Source of the DNA: Novosphingobium sp.
Lineage (GTDB): Bacteria; Pseudomonadota; Alphaproteobacteria; Sphingomonadales; Sphingomonadaceae
Assembly (NCBI RefSeq): GCF_024642085.1
Contig: NZ_JAHEBV010000009.1
Span: 1-64,000 of the forward strand
DNA length: 64,000 bases
Direction: 5' to 3'
The notes below the pieces were generated by a model. That model was not told the DNA's origin. It did no database searches and saw only the letters and a program-made list of their open reading frames with translations. Positions 1 through 8,396 of this stretch are shown one piece after another (positions within the stretch are counted from its first letter, which is position 1; each line of letters begins with the position of its first letter). A program made the position numbers and the translations under genes.

Positions 1-2
1 GC

Positions 3-626
3 TATGAAGGCGCTGAAAAGATCATGGAAAAGCTGGGCGGAGCGGAGCACGGCCAGACGCTGGACGATCCAATTACCGATGTTGCCCAGTTCGAGAAGGA
101 ACGCGTTTCGGGCGCGGTGCGAACAGATCTGATCCTGTCGGCCGAAATCATGGCCATCGCCCTGGCTGCAATCGCCGACACCCCGCTGGTCCAGCGCGGC
201 ATTGTGCTGGCACTGGTAGGGATCGCGATCACGGTGCTGGTTTATGGCACGGTCGCACTGATCGTGAAGATGGACGATATCGGCCTTCACATGGTCGAAA
301 AGCGCCGGACGGCAGCGGCCAAGGCAGTGGGCAGGGGCCTGCTGCGGGCCATGCCCAAAGTGCTTACGTTATTGTCGGTGGTGGGCACCGGCGCAATGCT
401 GTGGGTCGGGGGCGGGATCATTCTCGATGGACTGGAAGACCTGGGGGTGCACGGCCCGGCCGGCCTTGCCCATGCAGTGCAGCACGCTGTCGAGCAGGCG
501 ACCGGGCCGGTTGGCGGGCCCCTGGGCTGGCTGACCTATGCAGTTGCTTCAGCGCTGGTCGGGGTAATTCTGGGCTGGATCGTAGCGACCGTGCTGCACC
601 ATGGGCAGAAAGCAGTCCGCCGCTAG
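3..626 (+). CDS. DUF808 family membrane protein (5' truncated)
   Basis: This is the C-terminal 207 residues of an integral membrane protein of the DUF808 (YedI-like) family. The reading frame is open to the window edge, so the start lies outside. The visible N-terminus YEGAEKI matches the conserved motif after the first hydrophobic region of this family as I recall it. Four hydrophobic stretches follow, including a Gly/Val-rich one near the end, and the tail is basic (GQKAVRR). Function is unknown in the family. The stop codon overlaps that of the convergent hprK gene. Family call is fairly confident; no biochemical role can be assigned. Confidence 0.82.
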   Translation, partial: YEGAEKIMEKLGGAEHGQTLDDPITDVAQFEKERVSGAVRTDLILSAEIMAIALAAIADTPLVQRGIVLALVGIAITVLVYGTVALIVKMDDIGLHMVEKRRTAAAKAVGRGLLRAMPKVLTLLSVVGTGAMLWVGGGIILDGLEDLGVHGPAGLAHAVQHAVEQATGPVGGPLGWLTYAVASALVGVILGWIVATVLHHGQKAVRR

Positions 627-1042
627 GGCAGGCCCCATTGGCGAAGCGCCGCTTCGCTGCGAAGCGCCAGCACAGGTGTGCCGGGCCATAGACGCACCAG
701 CGGCAGGTGGATCCCTTCCAATGTGATGCGATCGGCATCATCGATAAAGCGCGGGGCCTCGCTATCAAGCCGGATGACCAGGCATACCGGAACGCTTTGT
801 ACGGTCGTACAGGTCAGCAAGCCGACATTGCGCACTTCTAGCAGGCCCTCGGTGCGGGGCGGGGGGCTGGCCTTAAGCCGTCCGCCGCACGGCTCCAGCA
901 TTACCCCGTCGTCTCCGATCAGCACCGCGCCGCGATCGATCAGCGCAAGGGCCAGGCTGGATTTCCCGCTGCCCGATGGTCCTTCAATCAACATGCCGCG
1001 CCCGCCGCAGGATACTGCCGTGATATTGGCAAGAAGTGTCAC
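623..1042 (-). CDS. hprK: HPr kinase/phosphorylase, short alphaproteobacterial form
   Basis: The 139-residue product carries a Walker A loop GPSGSGKSSLAL near residues 21-32, followed by the DDGV segment and the pattern of the C-terminal catalytic domain of HPr kinase. The N-terminal domain of the Firmicutes enzyme is absent, as is usual in alphaproteobacteria. In this clade the kinase phosphorylates a serine of HPr in the regulatory nitrogen-type PTS. The gene lies directly downstream of chvG, with a 4-base overlap, in the classical chvI-chvG-hprK order. This placement supports the call and links PTS phosphorylation to the two-component system. Other PTS genes are not in the window. Confidence 0.9.
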   Translation of the reverse strand: MTLLANITAVSCGGRGMLIEGPSGSGKSSLALALIDRGAVLIGDDGVMLEPCGGRLKASPPPRTEGLLEVRNVGLLTCTTVQSVPVCLVIRLDSEAPRFIDDADRITLEGIHLPLVRLWPGTPVLALRSEAALRQWGLP

Positions 1043-2613
1043 GCCTCGTCTTCCTGCTCGAGCGGCAATTCAGCGATCAGGCAGGCTCCGGGCTGCCCGT
1101 CGTCGCGATCGGTCGCGAACAGGCTGCCATCATGGGCTTCTACGATGGTTCGCGCGATGGCCAGGCCGAGCCCCGAATGGCCGCCAAAATCCTCATCGGA
1201 CGGGCGCACCGAATTGAATCGTTCGAACACCTGTTCACGGGCCTCGGCAGGAATGCCCGGGCCGTGGTCGCGGACCCCCAACCGGACGTGATCGTCTATC
1301 CGTTCCAACGTAATGTCTACAGCCGCCTGCTGGGGCGAGAATGAAACGGCATTATCGACCAGGTTTTCCAGTACGCGGACCAGCCGGGCCGGATCACCCG
1401 GAACGACAAAGGGTCCAGGACCAAGCGGGACCAGGCGCACGGCGCGCCCGGCATCGAATTGACGCTCGGCCCGGGCGCTGACCAGCGTGCCGGCCAAGGC
1501 TTCCAGATCGACTGGCACGAACTGGGTCCGGCTGAGTTCGGCGTCGATCCGGCTTGCTTCGGCAATTTCGGTCACCAGCCGGTCGATCCGCCGGACATCG
1601 TGTGCAGCGATCCCGGTCAGTTCGGCGCGCAAGGCAGGATCGTCCACCTTGTCCATCGTCTCGATCGCGCTGCGCAGCGAGGCCAGCGGATTTTTGATTT
1701 CGTGCGCGACATCGGCGGCAAAGGTTTCAACTGCGTCGATCCGGTGGCGCAGCGCCAGGGTCATGTCTGACAAGGCGCGGGCGAGGAGGCCAATCTCGTC
1801 TCCGCGTTCAGGCAGGCGGGGGACCACCACTTCGCGGTCACGGCCCAGCCGCACGCGCACTGCAGCGCGGACCAGGGCCCGCAATGGCTGGACAATGGTG
1901 CGCGCCAGAAAAAGCGAAAGCTGGATCGATATAAGGAGTGTAACCGTCAACACGACCGCCAGAGTGCTGCGGGCATCACGCACGTCCTGGGTGATGTCGC
2001 GGGCATTGCGGGTGGTCAGCAGCATTTCTCCGCGGACCCCGACCGGAGCGGCTGCGGTGATCACCGGGGTCTCGTCAGGTGCGGCGCGTTGCAGCACCCA
2101 TGTCTTGCCAGTGGCCTTGGCTGCGGCAAGTTCAGGCCAGGCATCGACGCTTTCGCCAGGCGGATCGGCATAATCGGGAACAGGCGTCGTTCCCAGCACC
2201 CAGTTCATCGCGCGATCGATTTCACGCGCGGTCTGGAGCAGGAACGGTTCGCTGTCAGGATCAATGAAACGGTAAGCCGGACCTGAAACGCTGTCACTGT
2301 CGAGGATCAGTTTGCCGCTGGCATCATACAGGCGCAGGCGCAAGCTCTGGTCGGTACTGACCCGTTCGACCAATGCCCTGCGACCAGCAATCGGCGTTTC
2401 AGCCAATCCATCGGCGGTAATCTCGGCCTCGGCGCGGGCCAGTTTGAAGCGCACTTCAAGCAGCTGCTTGCGATACGAATCAAGGTAGAACAGGCTGCCC
2501 GCCATCAAACCCAGCGCAATGATGTTCACGGCCAGGATACGCACCGTCAAAGATGTCCGCCGGGTCCAGACGCGCCGCCGCCGTCCACCTGGTCCTTGCG
2601 GCAGGTCAGCCAT
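1039..2613 (-). CDS. chvG: Sensor histidine kinase ChvG-type
   Basis: A 524-residue membrane sensor kinase. A first transmembrane helix (about residues 21-44) and a second one ([14 protein letters not shown]) flank a periplasmic sensing domain. A HAMP region, the HisKA phosphoacceptor motif [14 protein letters not shown] and an ATPase domain (N box ENLVDNA, G1 DHGPGIP, G2 GLGLAIA) follow. I chose ATG 2613 because it overlaps the chvI stop by 8 bases and starts a normal cytoplasmic N-terminus; the longer ORF reads back through chvI in another frame. ChvG homologues sense acid or envelope conditions and control host-interaction and metabolic genes in rhizobia. The stimulus here is unknown. Confidence 0.92.
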   Translation of the reverse strand: MADLPQGPGGRRRRVWTRRTSLTVRILAVNIIALGLMAGSLFYLDSYRKQLLEVRFKLARAEAEITADGLAETPIAGRRALVERVSTDQSLRLRLYDASGKLILDSDSVSGPAYRFIDPDSEPFLLQTAREIDRAMNWVLGTTPVPDYADPPGESVDAWPELAAAKATGKTWVLQRAAPDETPVITAAAPVGVRGEMLLTTRNARDITQDVRDARSTLAVVLTVTLLISIQLSLFLARTIVQPLRALVRAAVRVRLGRDREVVVPRLPERGDEIGLLARALSDMTLALRHRIDAVETFAADVAHEIKNPLASLRSAIETMDKVDDPALRAELTGIAAHDVRRIDRLVTEIAEASRIDAELSRTQFVPVDLEALAGTLVSARAERQFDAGRAVRLVPLGPGPFVVPGDPARLVRVLENLVDNAVSFSPQQAAVDITLERIDDHVRLGVRDHGPGIPAEAREQVFERFNSVRPSDEDFGGHSGLGLAIARTIVEAHDGSLFATDRDDGQPGACLIAELPLEQEDEA

Positions 2614-3358
2614 CGGTAAAAGAATAGCCGGCGCCGTACAGCGTTTCGATCGCGCCAAAGTGGGGGTCGACACTGCGGAACTTGCGTCGCAGCCGCTTGA
2701 TGTGGCTGTCGATTGTGCGGTCATCGACGAACACGTCATCGCTGTAAGCTGCATCCATCAGTTGATTGCGGCTTTTGATCACGCCGGGCCGCGCGGCTAG
2801 GGCCTCAAGAATCAGAAACTCCGTCACGGTCAGCGATACCGCCTGATCGTCCCATCGCACCTGGTGGCGCAGCGGATCCATCTCCAACCGGCCGCGCCGG
2901 ACTGACAGACCCGGTTCGGCCTCGTCGCCTGTCGCGGCTGCGCCCCGTGCCACCTCGCTGCGCCTCAGGATCGCACGGATGCGGGCAATCAACAGGCGCT
3001 GGCTGAACGGCTTGGCGATATAGTCATCGGCACCCAGCGAAAGTCCCAGCGCCTCGTCCGGCTCTTCGTCTTTGCTGGTCAAGAAGATAACCGGCAGCGC
3101 AGATTTTGCACGCAGGTTCTGCAACAGCTGCAGTCCGTCCATGCGCGGCATCTTGATGTCGAACACTGCCAGATCGGGAGGATTGTCCAGCAGGGCTTTA
3201 AGCGCGGTTTCGCCATCGGAATAGACCCGCGTGACGAACCCTTCGGCCTGAAGCGCGATTGAAACGGTGGTCAGGATGTTGCGATCGTCGTCAACCAACG
3301 CGATCACGTGCGGTGCGCCGTGCGTCAAAGGGGCGGGGACAGCGTCGGTCATCGGCAT
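2606..3358 (-). CDS. chvI: Response regulator ChvI-type (OmpR family)
   Basis: A receiver domain begins at [13 protein letters not shown], with the phospho-acceptor Asp in [11 protein letters not shown] and the conserved Lys in [10 protein letters not shown] winged-helix DNA-binding domain of OmpR/PhoB type follows, ending in [17 protein letters not shown] and the usual YGAGYSF tail. It is the cognate partner of the adjacent ChvG kinase. Start choice is uncertain: ATG 3358 or ATG 3352 gives the family's normal short N-terminus, while the open frame extends to 3424. A 14-base perfect palindrome lies just upstream of ATG 3358. The gene is divergent from pckA, as in other alphaproteobacteria. 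Confidence 0.9.
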   Translation of the reverse strand: MPMTDAVPAPLTHGAPHVIALVDDDRNILTTVSIALQAEGFVTRVYSDGETALKALLDNPPDLAVFDIKMPRMDGLQLLQNLRAKSALPVIFLTSKDEEPDEALGLSLGADDYIAKPFSQRLLIARIRAILRRSEVARGAAATGDEAEPGLSVRRGRLEMDPLRHQVRWDDQAVSLTVTEFLILEALAARPGVIKSRNQLMDAAYSDDVFVDDRTIDSHIKRLRRKFRSVDPHFGAIETLYGAGYSFTDG

Positions 3359-3361
3359 CAC

Positions 3362-3375
3362 AGGCGCTAGCGCCT
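3362..3375. promoter_or_regulatory. 14-bp perfect palindrome at chvI start region
   Basis: The sequence aggcgctagcgcct reads identically on both strands. It sits 4 bases upstream of the preferred chvI ATG, where a ribosome binding site would be expected. It could be an operator, a small RNA hairpin over the start, or chance; if chvI starts at 3424 it is internal coding sequence. Confidence 0.3.
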
Positions 3376-3443
3376 CACGCCCGCTCTGGCAATCGGCGCG
3401 AAGTGTCTGGAAGCGCTTTGTCATGGCCCGGATCTTTGCGGAT

Positions 3444-3472
3444 TTGACGGAATCGGTCGGCTGGACTATGCG
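3444..3472 (+). promoter_or_regulatory. Predicted sigma-70-type promoter for pckA
   Basis: The -35 hexamer TTGACG (3444-3449) is separated by exactly 17 bases from TATGCG (3467-3472). Transcription would start near 3479 and give a leader of about 65 bases before pckA. The same -10 TATGCG with 17-base spacing recurs upstream of the atp operon in this window, which adds some support. Confidence 0.45.
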
Positions 3473-3545
3473 CCGGATCGACTCTTTGCATAGGTATGCA
3501 GAAATCCCCGTTCTGGCTTAAACCAGGCGGCAAAACACCTCGGAG

Positions 3546-5150
3546 ATGGACTTGACCGCTACCCTTTCCTTCCCGCTGCATGAGCAGGGAATTGCTACTG
3601 CCGCCACCGTTCACGCCAATCTGGGTACGCCTGCGCTGGTGGAACACGCGGTGCGAAACGGTGAAGGCCTGCTGGCCAAGGATGGCCCGCTGGTGGTTGA
3701 AACCGGCAAGCACACTGGACGCAGTGCCAAGGACAAGTTCATCGTCCGCGATGCCGAAACCGAAGATACGGTATGGTGGGATAACAACGCGTCGATGACG
3801 GCGGAGCATTTTGCCGCGCTCAAGGCTGATTTCATGGCGGCGCTGGGCACCAAGGATACGTTGTACGTGGCCGATCTGTTTGGCGGATCACAGGCGGAAA
3901 ACCGGGTCAAGGTGCGCGTGATCAACGAATTGGCGTGGCACAACCAGTTCATTCGTACACTGCTGGTCCGTCCCACCCCGGCCGAGTTGGACGGCTTCGT
4001 GCCTGAATATACAATCATAGACTTGCCCAGCTTTCAGGCCGATCCGGCGCGTCACGGCTGCCGCACTGAAACCGTGGTCGCGGTCAACTTCACGGAAAAA
4101 CTGATCCTGATCGGCGGCACCAAATATGCCGGCGAAATGAAGAAAAGCGTGTTCGGCATCCTCAACTACCTGCTGCCGGTCAAAGGCATCATGCCGATGC
4201 ACTGTTCCGCCAACGTCGGCCCTGATGGCAAGACGGCTGTGTTCTTCGGCCTGTCGGGAACAGGAAAGACCACGCTGTCCGCCGATGCCAGCCGCACGCT
4301 GATCGGCGATGACGAACATGGCTGGTCGGACACCGCGGTCTTCAACTTTGAAGGTGGCTGCTATGCCAAGGTGATCCGCCTGTCGGCCGAGGCAGAGCCC
4401 GAGATTTTCGCCACGACCAAGCGTTTTGGTACGGTGCTGGAAAACGTCGTGATCGATTCCTTCACGCGCGAGATTGATCTGGATGACAACAGCCTGGCGG
4501 AAAATAGCCGCGGGTCCTATCCGATCGACTTCATTCCCAATGCCAGCGCTGAAAATCTGGGCCCGGTTCCGGCCAACATCATCATGCTGACCGCCGATGC
4601 CTATGGCGTCCTGCCCCCGATCGCGCGGCTGACCCCGGACCAGGCGATGTACCACTTCCTGTCAGGTTATACGGCGCGCGTGGCCGGGACTGAAATTGGC
4701 GTAACCGAACCCGAAGCCACTTTCAGCACCTGTTTTGGCGCACCGTTCATGCCGCGCCATCCCTCGGTATACGGCAACCTGCTCAAGCAACGAATTGCCA
4801 AGGGACAGGTTACCTGCTGGCTGGTCAACACCGGCTGGTCGGGCGGCAAGGCCACGATGCCGGGGATCAAGCGAATGCCGATCAAGGCGACCCGCGCGCT
4901 GCTGAATGCCGCGCTTGATGGCAGCCTGAACGATGCTGCATTTCGCAAGGACGCCAACTTCGGATTTGAAGTGCCGGTCAGCGTTGCCGGGGTTGATCCC
5001 GGGCTGCTCGATCCGCGCAGTGCCTGGGCCGATCCGCAAGCGTACGATGCGACCGCGCAGGATCTGGTTGCCAAGTTCATCGCCAACTTTGCGCAATTTG
5101 CCGACCACGTCGATCAAGGCGTGCGCAACGCGGCTCCGACCGCCGCCTGA
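3546..5150 (+). CDS. pckA: Phosphoenolpyruvate carboxykinase (ATP)
   Basis: The 534-residue enzyme converts oxaloacetate and ATP to PEP, CO2 and ADP, the first committed step of gluconeogenesis, in the cytoplasm. The kinase-1a motif [13 protein letters not shown] lies near residue 235, and the metal-binding kinase-2 region [10 protein letters not shown] follows. The early motif [12 protein letters not shown] and the length fit the ATP-dependent family. It is divergent from chvI, a neighbour relationship conserved in alphaproteobacteria; in some of them ChvI influences pckA expression. ATG 3546 is preceded directly by GGAG, an unusually short spacing, but no better start keeps the conserved N-terminus. 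Confidence 0.97.
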   Translation: MDLTATLSFPLHEQGIATAATVHANLGTPALVEHAVRNGEGLLAKDGPLVVETGKHTGRSAKDKFIVRDAETEDTVWWDNNASMTAEHFAALKADFMAALGTKDTLYVADLFGGSQAENRVKVRVINELAWHNQFIRTLLVRPTPAELDGFVPEYTIIDLPSFQADPARHGCRTETVVAVNFTEKLILIGGTKYAGEMKKSVFGILNYLLPVKGIMPMHCSANVGPDGKTAVFFGLSGTGKTTLSADASRTLIGDDEHGWSDTAVFNFEGGCYAKVIRLSAEAEPEIFATTKRFGTVLENVVIDSFTREIDLDDNSLAENSRGSYPIDFIPNASAENLGPVPANIIMLTADAYGVLPPIARLTPDQAMYHFLSGYTARVAGTEIGVTEPEATFSTCFGAPFMPRHPSVYGNLLKQRIAKGQVTCWLVNTGWSGGKATMPGIKRMPIKATRALLNAALDGSLNDAAFRKDANFGFEVPVSVAGVDPGLLDPRSAWADPQAYDATAQDLVAKFIANFAQFADHVDQGVRNAAPTAA

Positions 5151-5203
5151 CCGGCCCGGGACACTTTCTCGGGCGTTGAAAAATATGCCCGAGGATTTTC
5201 CCG

Positions 5204-5674
5204 ATGACCGATCACTCAATCCGCCTGTTTGCCACCGATGAGGCTGTTCGCCGGATCGGAGAAGAACTGCTTCACCGCACTTTGCCAAAGGCTGAGTGGA
5301 CACATGAGGCTCATCTGGCTGCCTGTGTCTGGCTGCTGCTTGAGCGGCCCGATATTGCGCCAGAGCGTGACCTTCCGGACATCATTCGCGCCTACAATGT
5401 GTCAGTTGGCGGCGTGAACAACGATGCGGAAGGTTATCATGAAACGCTGACCCGGCTGTATATCCATGCTGTACACTTGACGCTGGCCGGTCGCAGGGAT
5501 CCGTGTCTTGTCGCAGCGGTCAACGCGGTTCTGTCCAGCCCGATTGCACAGCGGGATTGGCCGCTGCGTTTTTACAGCCGCGAATACCTGTTCGGTGTCG
5601 CTGCGCGGCGCAGCTGGGCCGAACCTGATCTGGGCCCAATTTGCATTGGCGCACAAGCGGGCAAGGGCGCATAG
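5204..5674 (+). CDS. Conserved hypothetical protein
   Basis: This 156-residue soluble protein has no signal peptide or membrane helix. It shows a WTHEAHLA motif near residue 32 and an AYNVSVGGVNND segment in the middle, followed by a His-rich helix (YIHAVHL). I recognise no named domain and propose no function. ATG 5204 is preceded by GAGG at a workable distance. It follows pckA by 53 bases on the same strand, so it could be read from the pckA promoter. Codon bias is like the neighbours, so the gene is probably real. Confidence 0.7.
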   Translation: MTDHSIRLFATDEAVRRIGEELLHRTLPKAEWTHEAHLAACVWLLLERPDIAPERDLPDIIRAYNVSVGGVNNDAEGYHETLTRLYIHAVHLTLAGRRDPCLVAAVNAVLSSPIAQRDWPLRFYSREYLFGVAARRSWAEPDLGPICIGAQAGKGA

Positions 5675-5704
5675 TCACCCTTCACAGCGCAAGGAGTCGC
5701 AGCA

Positions 5705-6064
5705 ATGGGCATTTTTGACAGCATCATGGGCCAGGTCGGCCAACACGCCGATGTCGGAAATCTGGCGACGAAGCTTGGCATCCCGTCTGAAGTTGCGGAA
5801 AAGGCGATTGCGGCGCTTGGCCAGTCCCACGGTGAACCGGGCGACACTATCGAAGGCGCTGCGGCCAAGACCGGCCTTGACGCCGGGGTGTTGGGCCAGA
5901 TCGTCAATCAGATCGGCGGCGAAGGCTCGCTCGGTCAGTATGCCAAGGCTCTGCAAGACAATCCGCAGGCATCTGGACTATTGAACATGCTGGACCGCGA
6001 CGGCGACGGTAATCCGCTTAACGATGTGCTTGGGATGGCCAAGGGCTTGTTCGGCAAGAGCTGA
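5705..6064 (+). CDS. DUF937-type small protein with acidic Dx(D/N)G loop
   Basis: A 119-residue protein rich in Gly and Ala, with no signal peptide. Its C-terminus holds LDRDGDGNPLNDVLGMA, a Dx(D/N)xDG-like acidic loop followed by an amphipathic helix. Nearly the same element ends the protein at 6790-7407 (LDMNGNGNPLDDIIAMA), so the two are paralogous at least over this part. The tail resembles DUF937 (YidB-like) proteins, whose function is not known to me. A good purine-rich site (AAGGAG) precedes ATG 5705. A strong hairpin terminator follows. Calcium binding is possible from the loop but is only inference. Confidence 0.72.
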   Translation: MGIFDSIMGQVGQHADVGNLATKLGIPSEVAEKAIAALGQSHGEPGDTIEGAAAKTGLDAGVLGQIVNQIGGEGSLGQYAKALQDNPQASGLLNMLDRDGDGNPLNDVLGMAKGLFGKS

Positions 6065-6085
6065 ACCGCGAAACAAGATCATGGA

Positions 6086-6119
6086 AAAAGGCAGCGCGGC
6101 CTGTGCCGCGCTGCCTTTT
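6086..6119. terminator. Bidirectional intrinsic terminator
   Basis: A perfect 14-bp stem (aaaaggcagcgcgg / ccgcgctgcctttt) closes a 6-base loop and has A-runs on one side and T-runs on the other. It sits between two convergent genes (DUF937-type, plus; DUF3597, minus) and can terminate both. Confidence 0.85.
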
Positions 6120-6141
6120 GCTTGTCGGACGTGCCGAACAA

Positions 6142-6516
6142 TCAATCCAGCAGTTCTGCCGGAACCTTGCCGCCATTGTCGGCCAGCGCCTTCATCACCT
6201 GCTTGTGCAACATAATATTGTCTTCAGCCGAACCTGAATAATCGGCATTACCCAGCTCATGGGCCAGATCCTTGCGGTTTTCATAGCTTGCGTCGATGCC
6301 CACCAGCTTCATCAGATCGACGATCGACGAGCGCCAGTTAAGGTTGTCCGCGCCGGCCATCGCGCCAAGGCTGGCTTCGATGTCGACCGGTTCAGCCATG
6401 GTCGGAGCGGGCTGGGCCGGGCTATCCATCGGAATGGCCGAAGCATCCGGGGTGGCGGGTGCGGCCTGGGCCTTATGACCAAAAATGGCGTCCTTGATCT
6501 TGCTGAAAATTGACAT
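6142..6516 (-). CDS. DUF3597 domain-containing protein
   Basis: A 124-residue protein starting MSIFSKIKDAIFG, then an Ala/Pro-rich linker, then a compact C-terminal domain with SSIVDLMKLVGID, YENRKDLAHELG and MLHKQVMKALADNGG. This fits the DUF3597 family, which has a solved structure but no known function as far as I recall; LysM-type proteins often carry a related tail. ATG 6516 was chosen over the longer frame because AAGGAG lies 9 bases upstream and the N-terminus matches the family. It converges on the DUF937-type gene and is divergent from a second one. Confidence 0.82.
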   Translation of the reverse strand: MSIFSKIKDAIFGHKAQAAPATPDASAIPMDSPAQPAPTMAEPVDIEASLGAMAGADNLNWRSSIVDLMKLVGIDASYENRKDLAHELGNADYSGSAEDNIMLHKQVMKALADNGGKVPAELLD

Positions 6517-6789
6517 GGATCCTTGCTCCTTTTTGATGGCGGCGAATCGCAGCCCTGAGCCGCGCTTCCTGCGGTCTGGGAGCCTACCAGAAATGCACCG
6601 TGGTTTAAGTAATTTAGCGCGTGCGTTCGGCAATTGCGCATACGCCCTTGCGCCATCAGGGCTGCGGCGCCCAGCCTGTTCAAGGTTGATCTGTGGTAAT
6701 GTCGGATTTAGCCATTGGCGGGTCAGCCCTTTCGTGTTTTATGCTGCTATTCAATGGGACAAGCCGGGTCGCACGGTGGAGAGCCCTGG

Positions 6790-7407
6790 ATGGCCGGTAT
6801 GGAATTGATTGAGATGCTGCGGCGGAGCGGCGGACTTGACGCTGTCTCCAAGCAGCTTGGAGTGCCCCCGGCAATTGCCGCTGCAGGGGCTGAAGCGCTG
6901 CTGCCCGCCGTAATCGGCGGTTTTCGCAAACATGCCGAAACAGCAGGCGGCGGCGAAGGCGGCCTTGGCAGTCTTATCGGCATGCTTGGTAGCCTGGGCG
7001 GAGGTGCCTTGGCGGCAAACGTTCTGGGTCCCGATTCAACAAACATTTCCATGGGCAACGATGTGCTGGGACAGATATTTGGCAGCAAGGATGTCAGTCG
7101 CTCTGTCGCCGCAGATGCGGCAGAACGTACTGGGATCGATCCTGAAACGTTGAAACGGATGTTGCCGCTGCTGGCCATGCTGGTTGGCGGTTATCTGTCG
7201 GCGCGGGCCGGCGGAAGCGGGTCGGAAGGTGGCGGTTTGCTAAGTGATCTAGGCTCGGTGATCGGGGGTTTCCTGGCCAGCAAGGCGGGTAGCGCGCCCG
7301 GACCGACTTTGAACGGGACAGGCGGGCTGGGATCGATGCTCGACATGAATGGCAACGGCAATCCGCTAGACGACATAATCGCCATGGCCGGCAAACTGCG
7401 GCAATAA
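6790..7407 (+). CDS. DUF937 domain-containing protein
   Basis: The 205-residue product starts MAGMELIEMLRRSGGLD. It contains Gly-rich segments (GGGEGGLGSLIGMLGSLGGG) and a hydrophobic helical core around MLPLLAMLVGGYL, and ends in LDMNGNGNPLDDIIAMA. The layout matches DUF937 proteins. The last 20 residues closely resemble the end of the 5705-6064 protein, but the acidic loop has Asn replacing two Asp. ATG 6790 has GGAG about 8 bases upstream; earlier in-frame starts at 6715 and 6754 give atypical N-termini. Function is unknown. The next small membrane gene begins 6 bases after its stop. Confidence 0.78.
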   Translation: MAGMELIEMLRRSGGLDAVSKQLGVPPAIAAAGAEALLPAVIGGFRKHAETAGGGEGGLGSLIGMLGSLGGGALAANVLGPDSTNISMGNDVLGQIFGSKDVSRSVAADAAERTGIDPETLKRMLPLLAMLVGGYLSARAGGSGSEGGGLLSDLGSVIGGFLASKAGSAPGPTLNGTGGLGSMLDMNGNGNPLDDIIAMAGKLRQ

Positions 7408-7413
7408 CCGCCG

Positions 7414-7611
7414 ATGAGCGACACCATACTGTCAATTCTTGTGCTTACCGCGATCGCCATGACGCTGGGCGCCGCGGCCTGGTGGCGGCAAGGGCGGCGT
7501 AAACAGGCCGCCTTGATGCTGGCGCTGGCCGCGGTAATCGCCGGCAATGTCGCCATCTGGGTCGTACCCGACGGGAGCGGTGCGGCGCCTGTCGATGGCC
7601 GGATAAACTAG
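7414..7611 (+). CDS. Small two-helix membrane protein
   Basis: A 65-residue protein with two predicted membrane helices (LSILVLTAIAMTLGAAAWW and AALMLALAAVIAGNVAIWVV) joined by a basic RQGRRKQ turn. This implies a hairpin with the loop in the cytoplasm. It starts 6 bases after the DUF937 gene and is probably in the same transcript. No family is recognised. The stop overlaps that of the convergent hydrolase gene. Compact spacing and clean topology argue that it is a real gene. Confidence 0.6.
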   Translation: MSDTILSILVLTAIAMTLGAAAWWRQGRRKQAALMLALAAVIAGNVAIWVVPDGSGAAPVDGRIN

Positions 7612-8273
7612 CGGATCGGACAATCCGGAGCGAGCCGGAAGTCGAGGTAATTGTCGACCGAGCGCATCAGATCATCCATTTCCGTTTCAAAGAAATGATT
7701 GGCCCGGGGGATTTCCTCGTGGTGGATGGTGATGTGCTTTTGCGTGCGCAGCTTATCGACCAGCTTTTGCGTTGCGCCCGGCGTCACCACCGTATCGGAC
7801 GCGCCCTGGATGATGATGCCCGATGCCGGACACGGTGCCAAAAAGCTGAAATCATACATGTTCGCCGGCGGGGCGACCGAGATAAAGCCGCGGATTTCCG
7901 GGCGCCGCATCAGCAGCTGCATGCCGATCAGGGCACCGAAGGAATAACCAGCGATCCAGGTAGTGCTGGCTTCGGGGTGGATCGATTGAACCCAGTCAAG
8001 CGCAGCCGCGGCATCGCTCAATTCGCCGATGCCGTTGTCAAAGCTTCCCTGACTGCGACCGACGCCACGAAAATTAAAGCGCAGCGTGGCAAATCCGCGC
8101 GCGGCAAAATCCTTGTACAGCGCCATGGTGATGCGGTCATTCATCGTCCCGCCGCCCTGGGGGTGCGGGTGAAGAATCATGGCTACGGGTGCGCGGGCCC
8201 GGCTGGCTGGCTGGAAACGGCCTTCGAGGCGGCCTTCGGGACCGGGGAAAATGACGGCTGGCATGTCTGGCAC
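7608..8273 (-). CDS. Alpha/beta hydrolase
   Basis: A 221-residue serine hydrolase of the alpha/beta fold, with no signal peptide. The nucleophile elbow is GYSFG (about residue 109), the acid is probably in GASDTVV and the His in ANHFFE. The HPHPQGGGTMND segment near residue 35 is typical of the small YsgA/CocE-NonD-like group often annotated only as alpha/beta hydrolase. Substrate cannot be predicted. It is divergent from the cysteine desulfurase gene; in related genomes the two are often adjacent as I recall, but no functional link is shown here. Confidence 0.85.
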   Translation of the reverse strand: MPDMPAVIFPGPEGRLEGRFQPASRARAPVAMILHPHPQGGGTMNDRITMALYKDFAARGFATLRFNFRGVGRSQGSFDNGIGELSDAAAALDWVQSIHPEASTTWIAGYSFGALIGMQLLMRRPEIRGFISVAPPANMYDFSFLAPCPASGIIIQGASDTVVTPGATQKLVDKLRTQKHITIHHEEIPRANHFFETEMDDLMRSVDNYLDFRLAPDCPIR

Positions 8274-8396
8274 CTGTTTCTGGGCTGGCCCTGTCCGCGG
8301 CGTTGCGTCAAAATCGGCATGCCGGCCCGGATGGGGCTATCTTGAAGAAGCGTGCGCTATATAGAAACGCAGGTCCGAAAAGCAACGATTGCGAAC

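Noticed and set aside
2614-2754. N-terminal extension of chvG
   Set aside because: It reads back through chvI out of frame, lacks homology and is Ser/Thr-rich as expected from a shadow.
5151-5203. Short GC hairpin (gcccg/cgggc) after pckA
   Set aside because: Only 5 bp, competing pairings and no T-tract; too weak to call a terminator.
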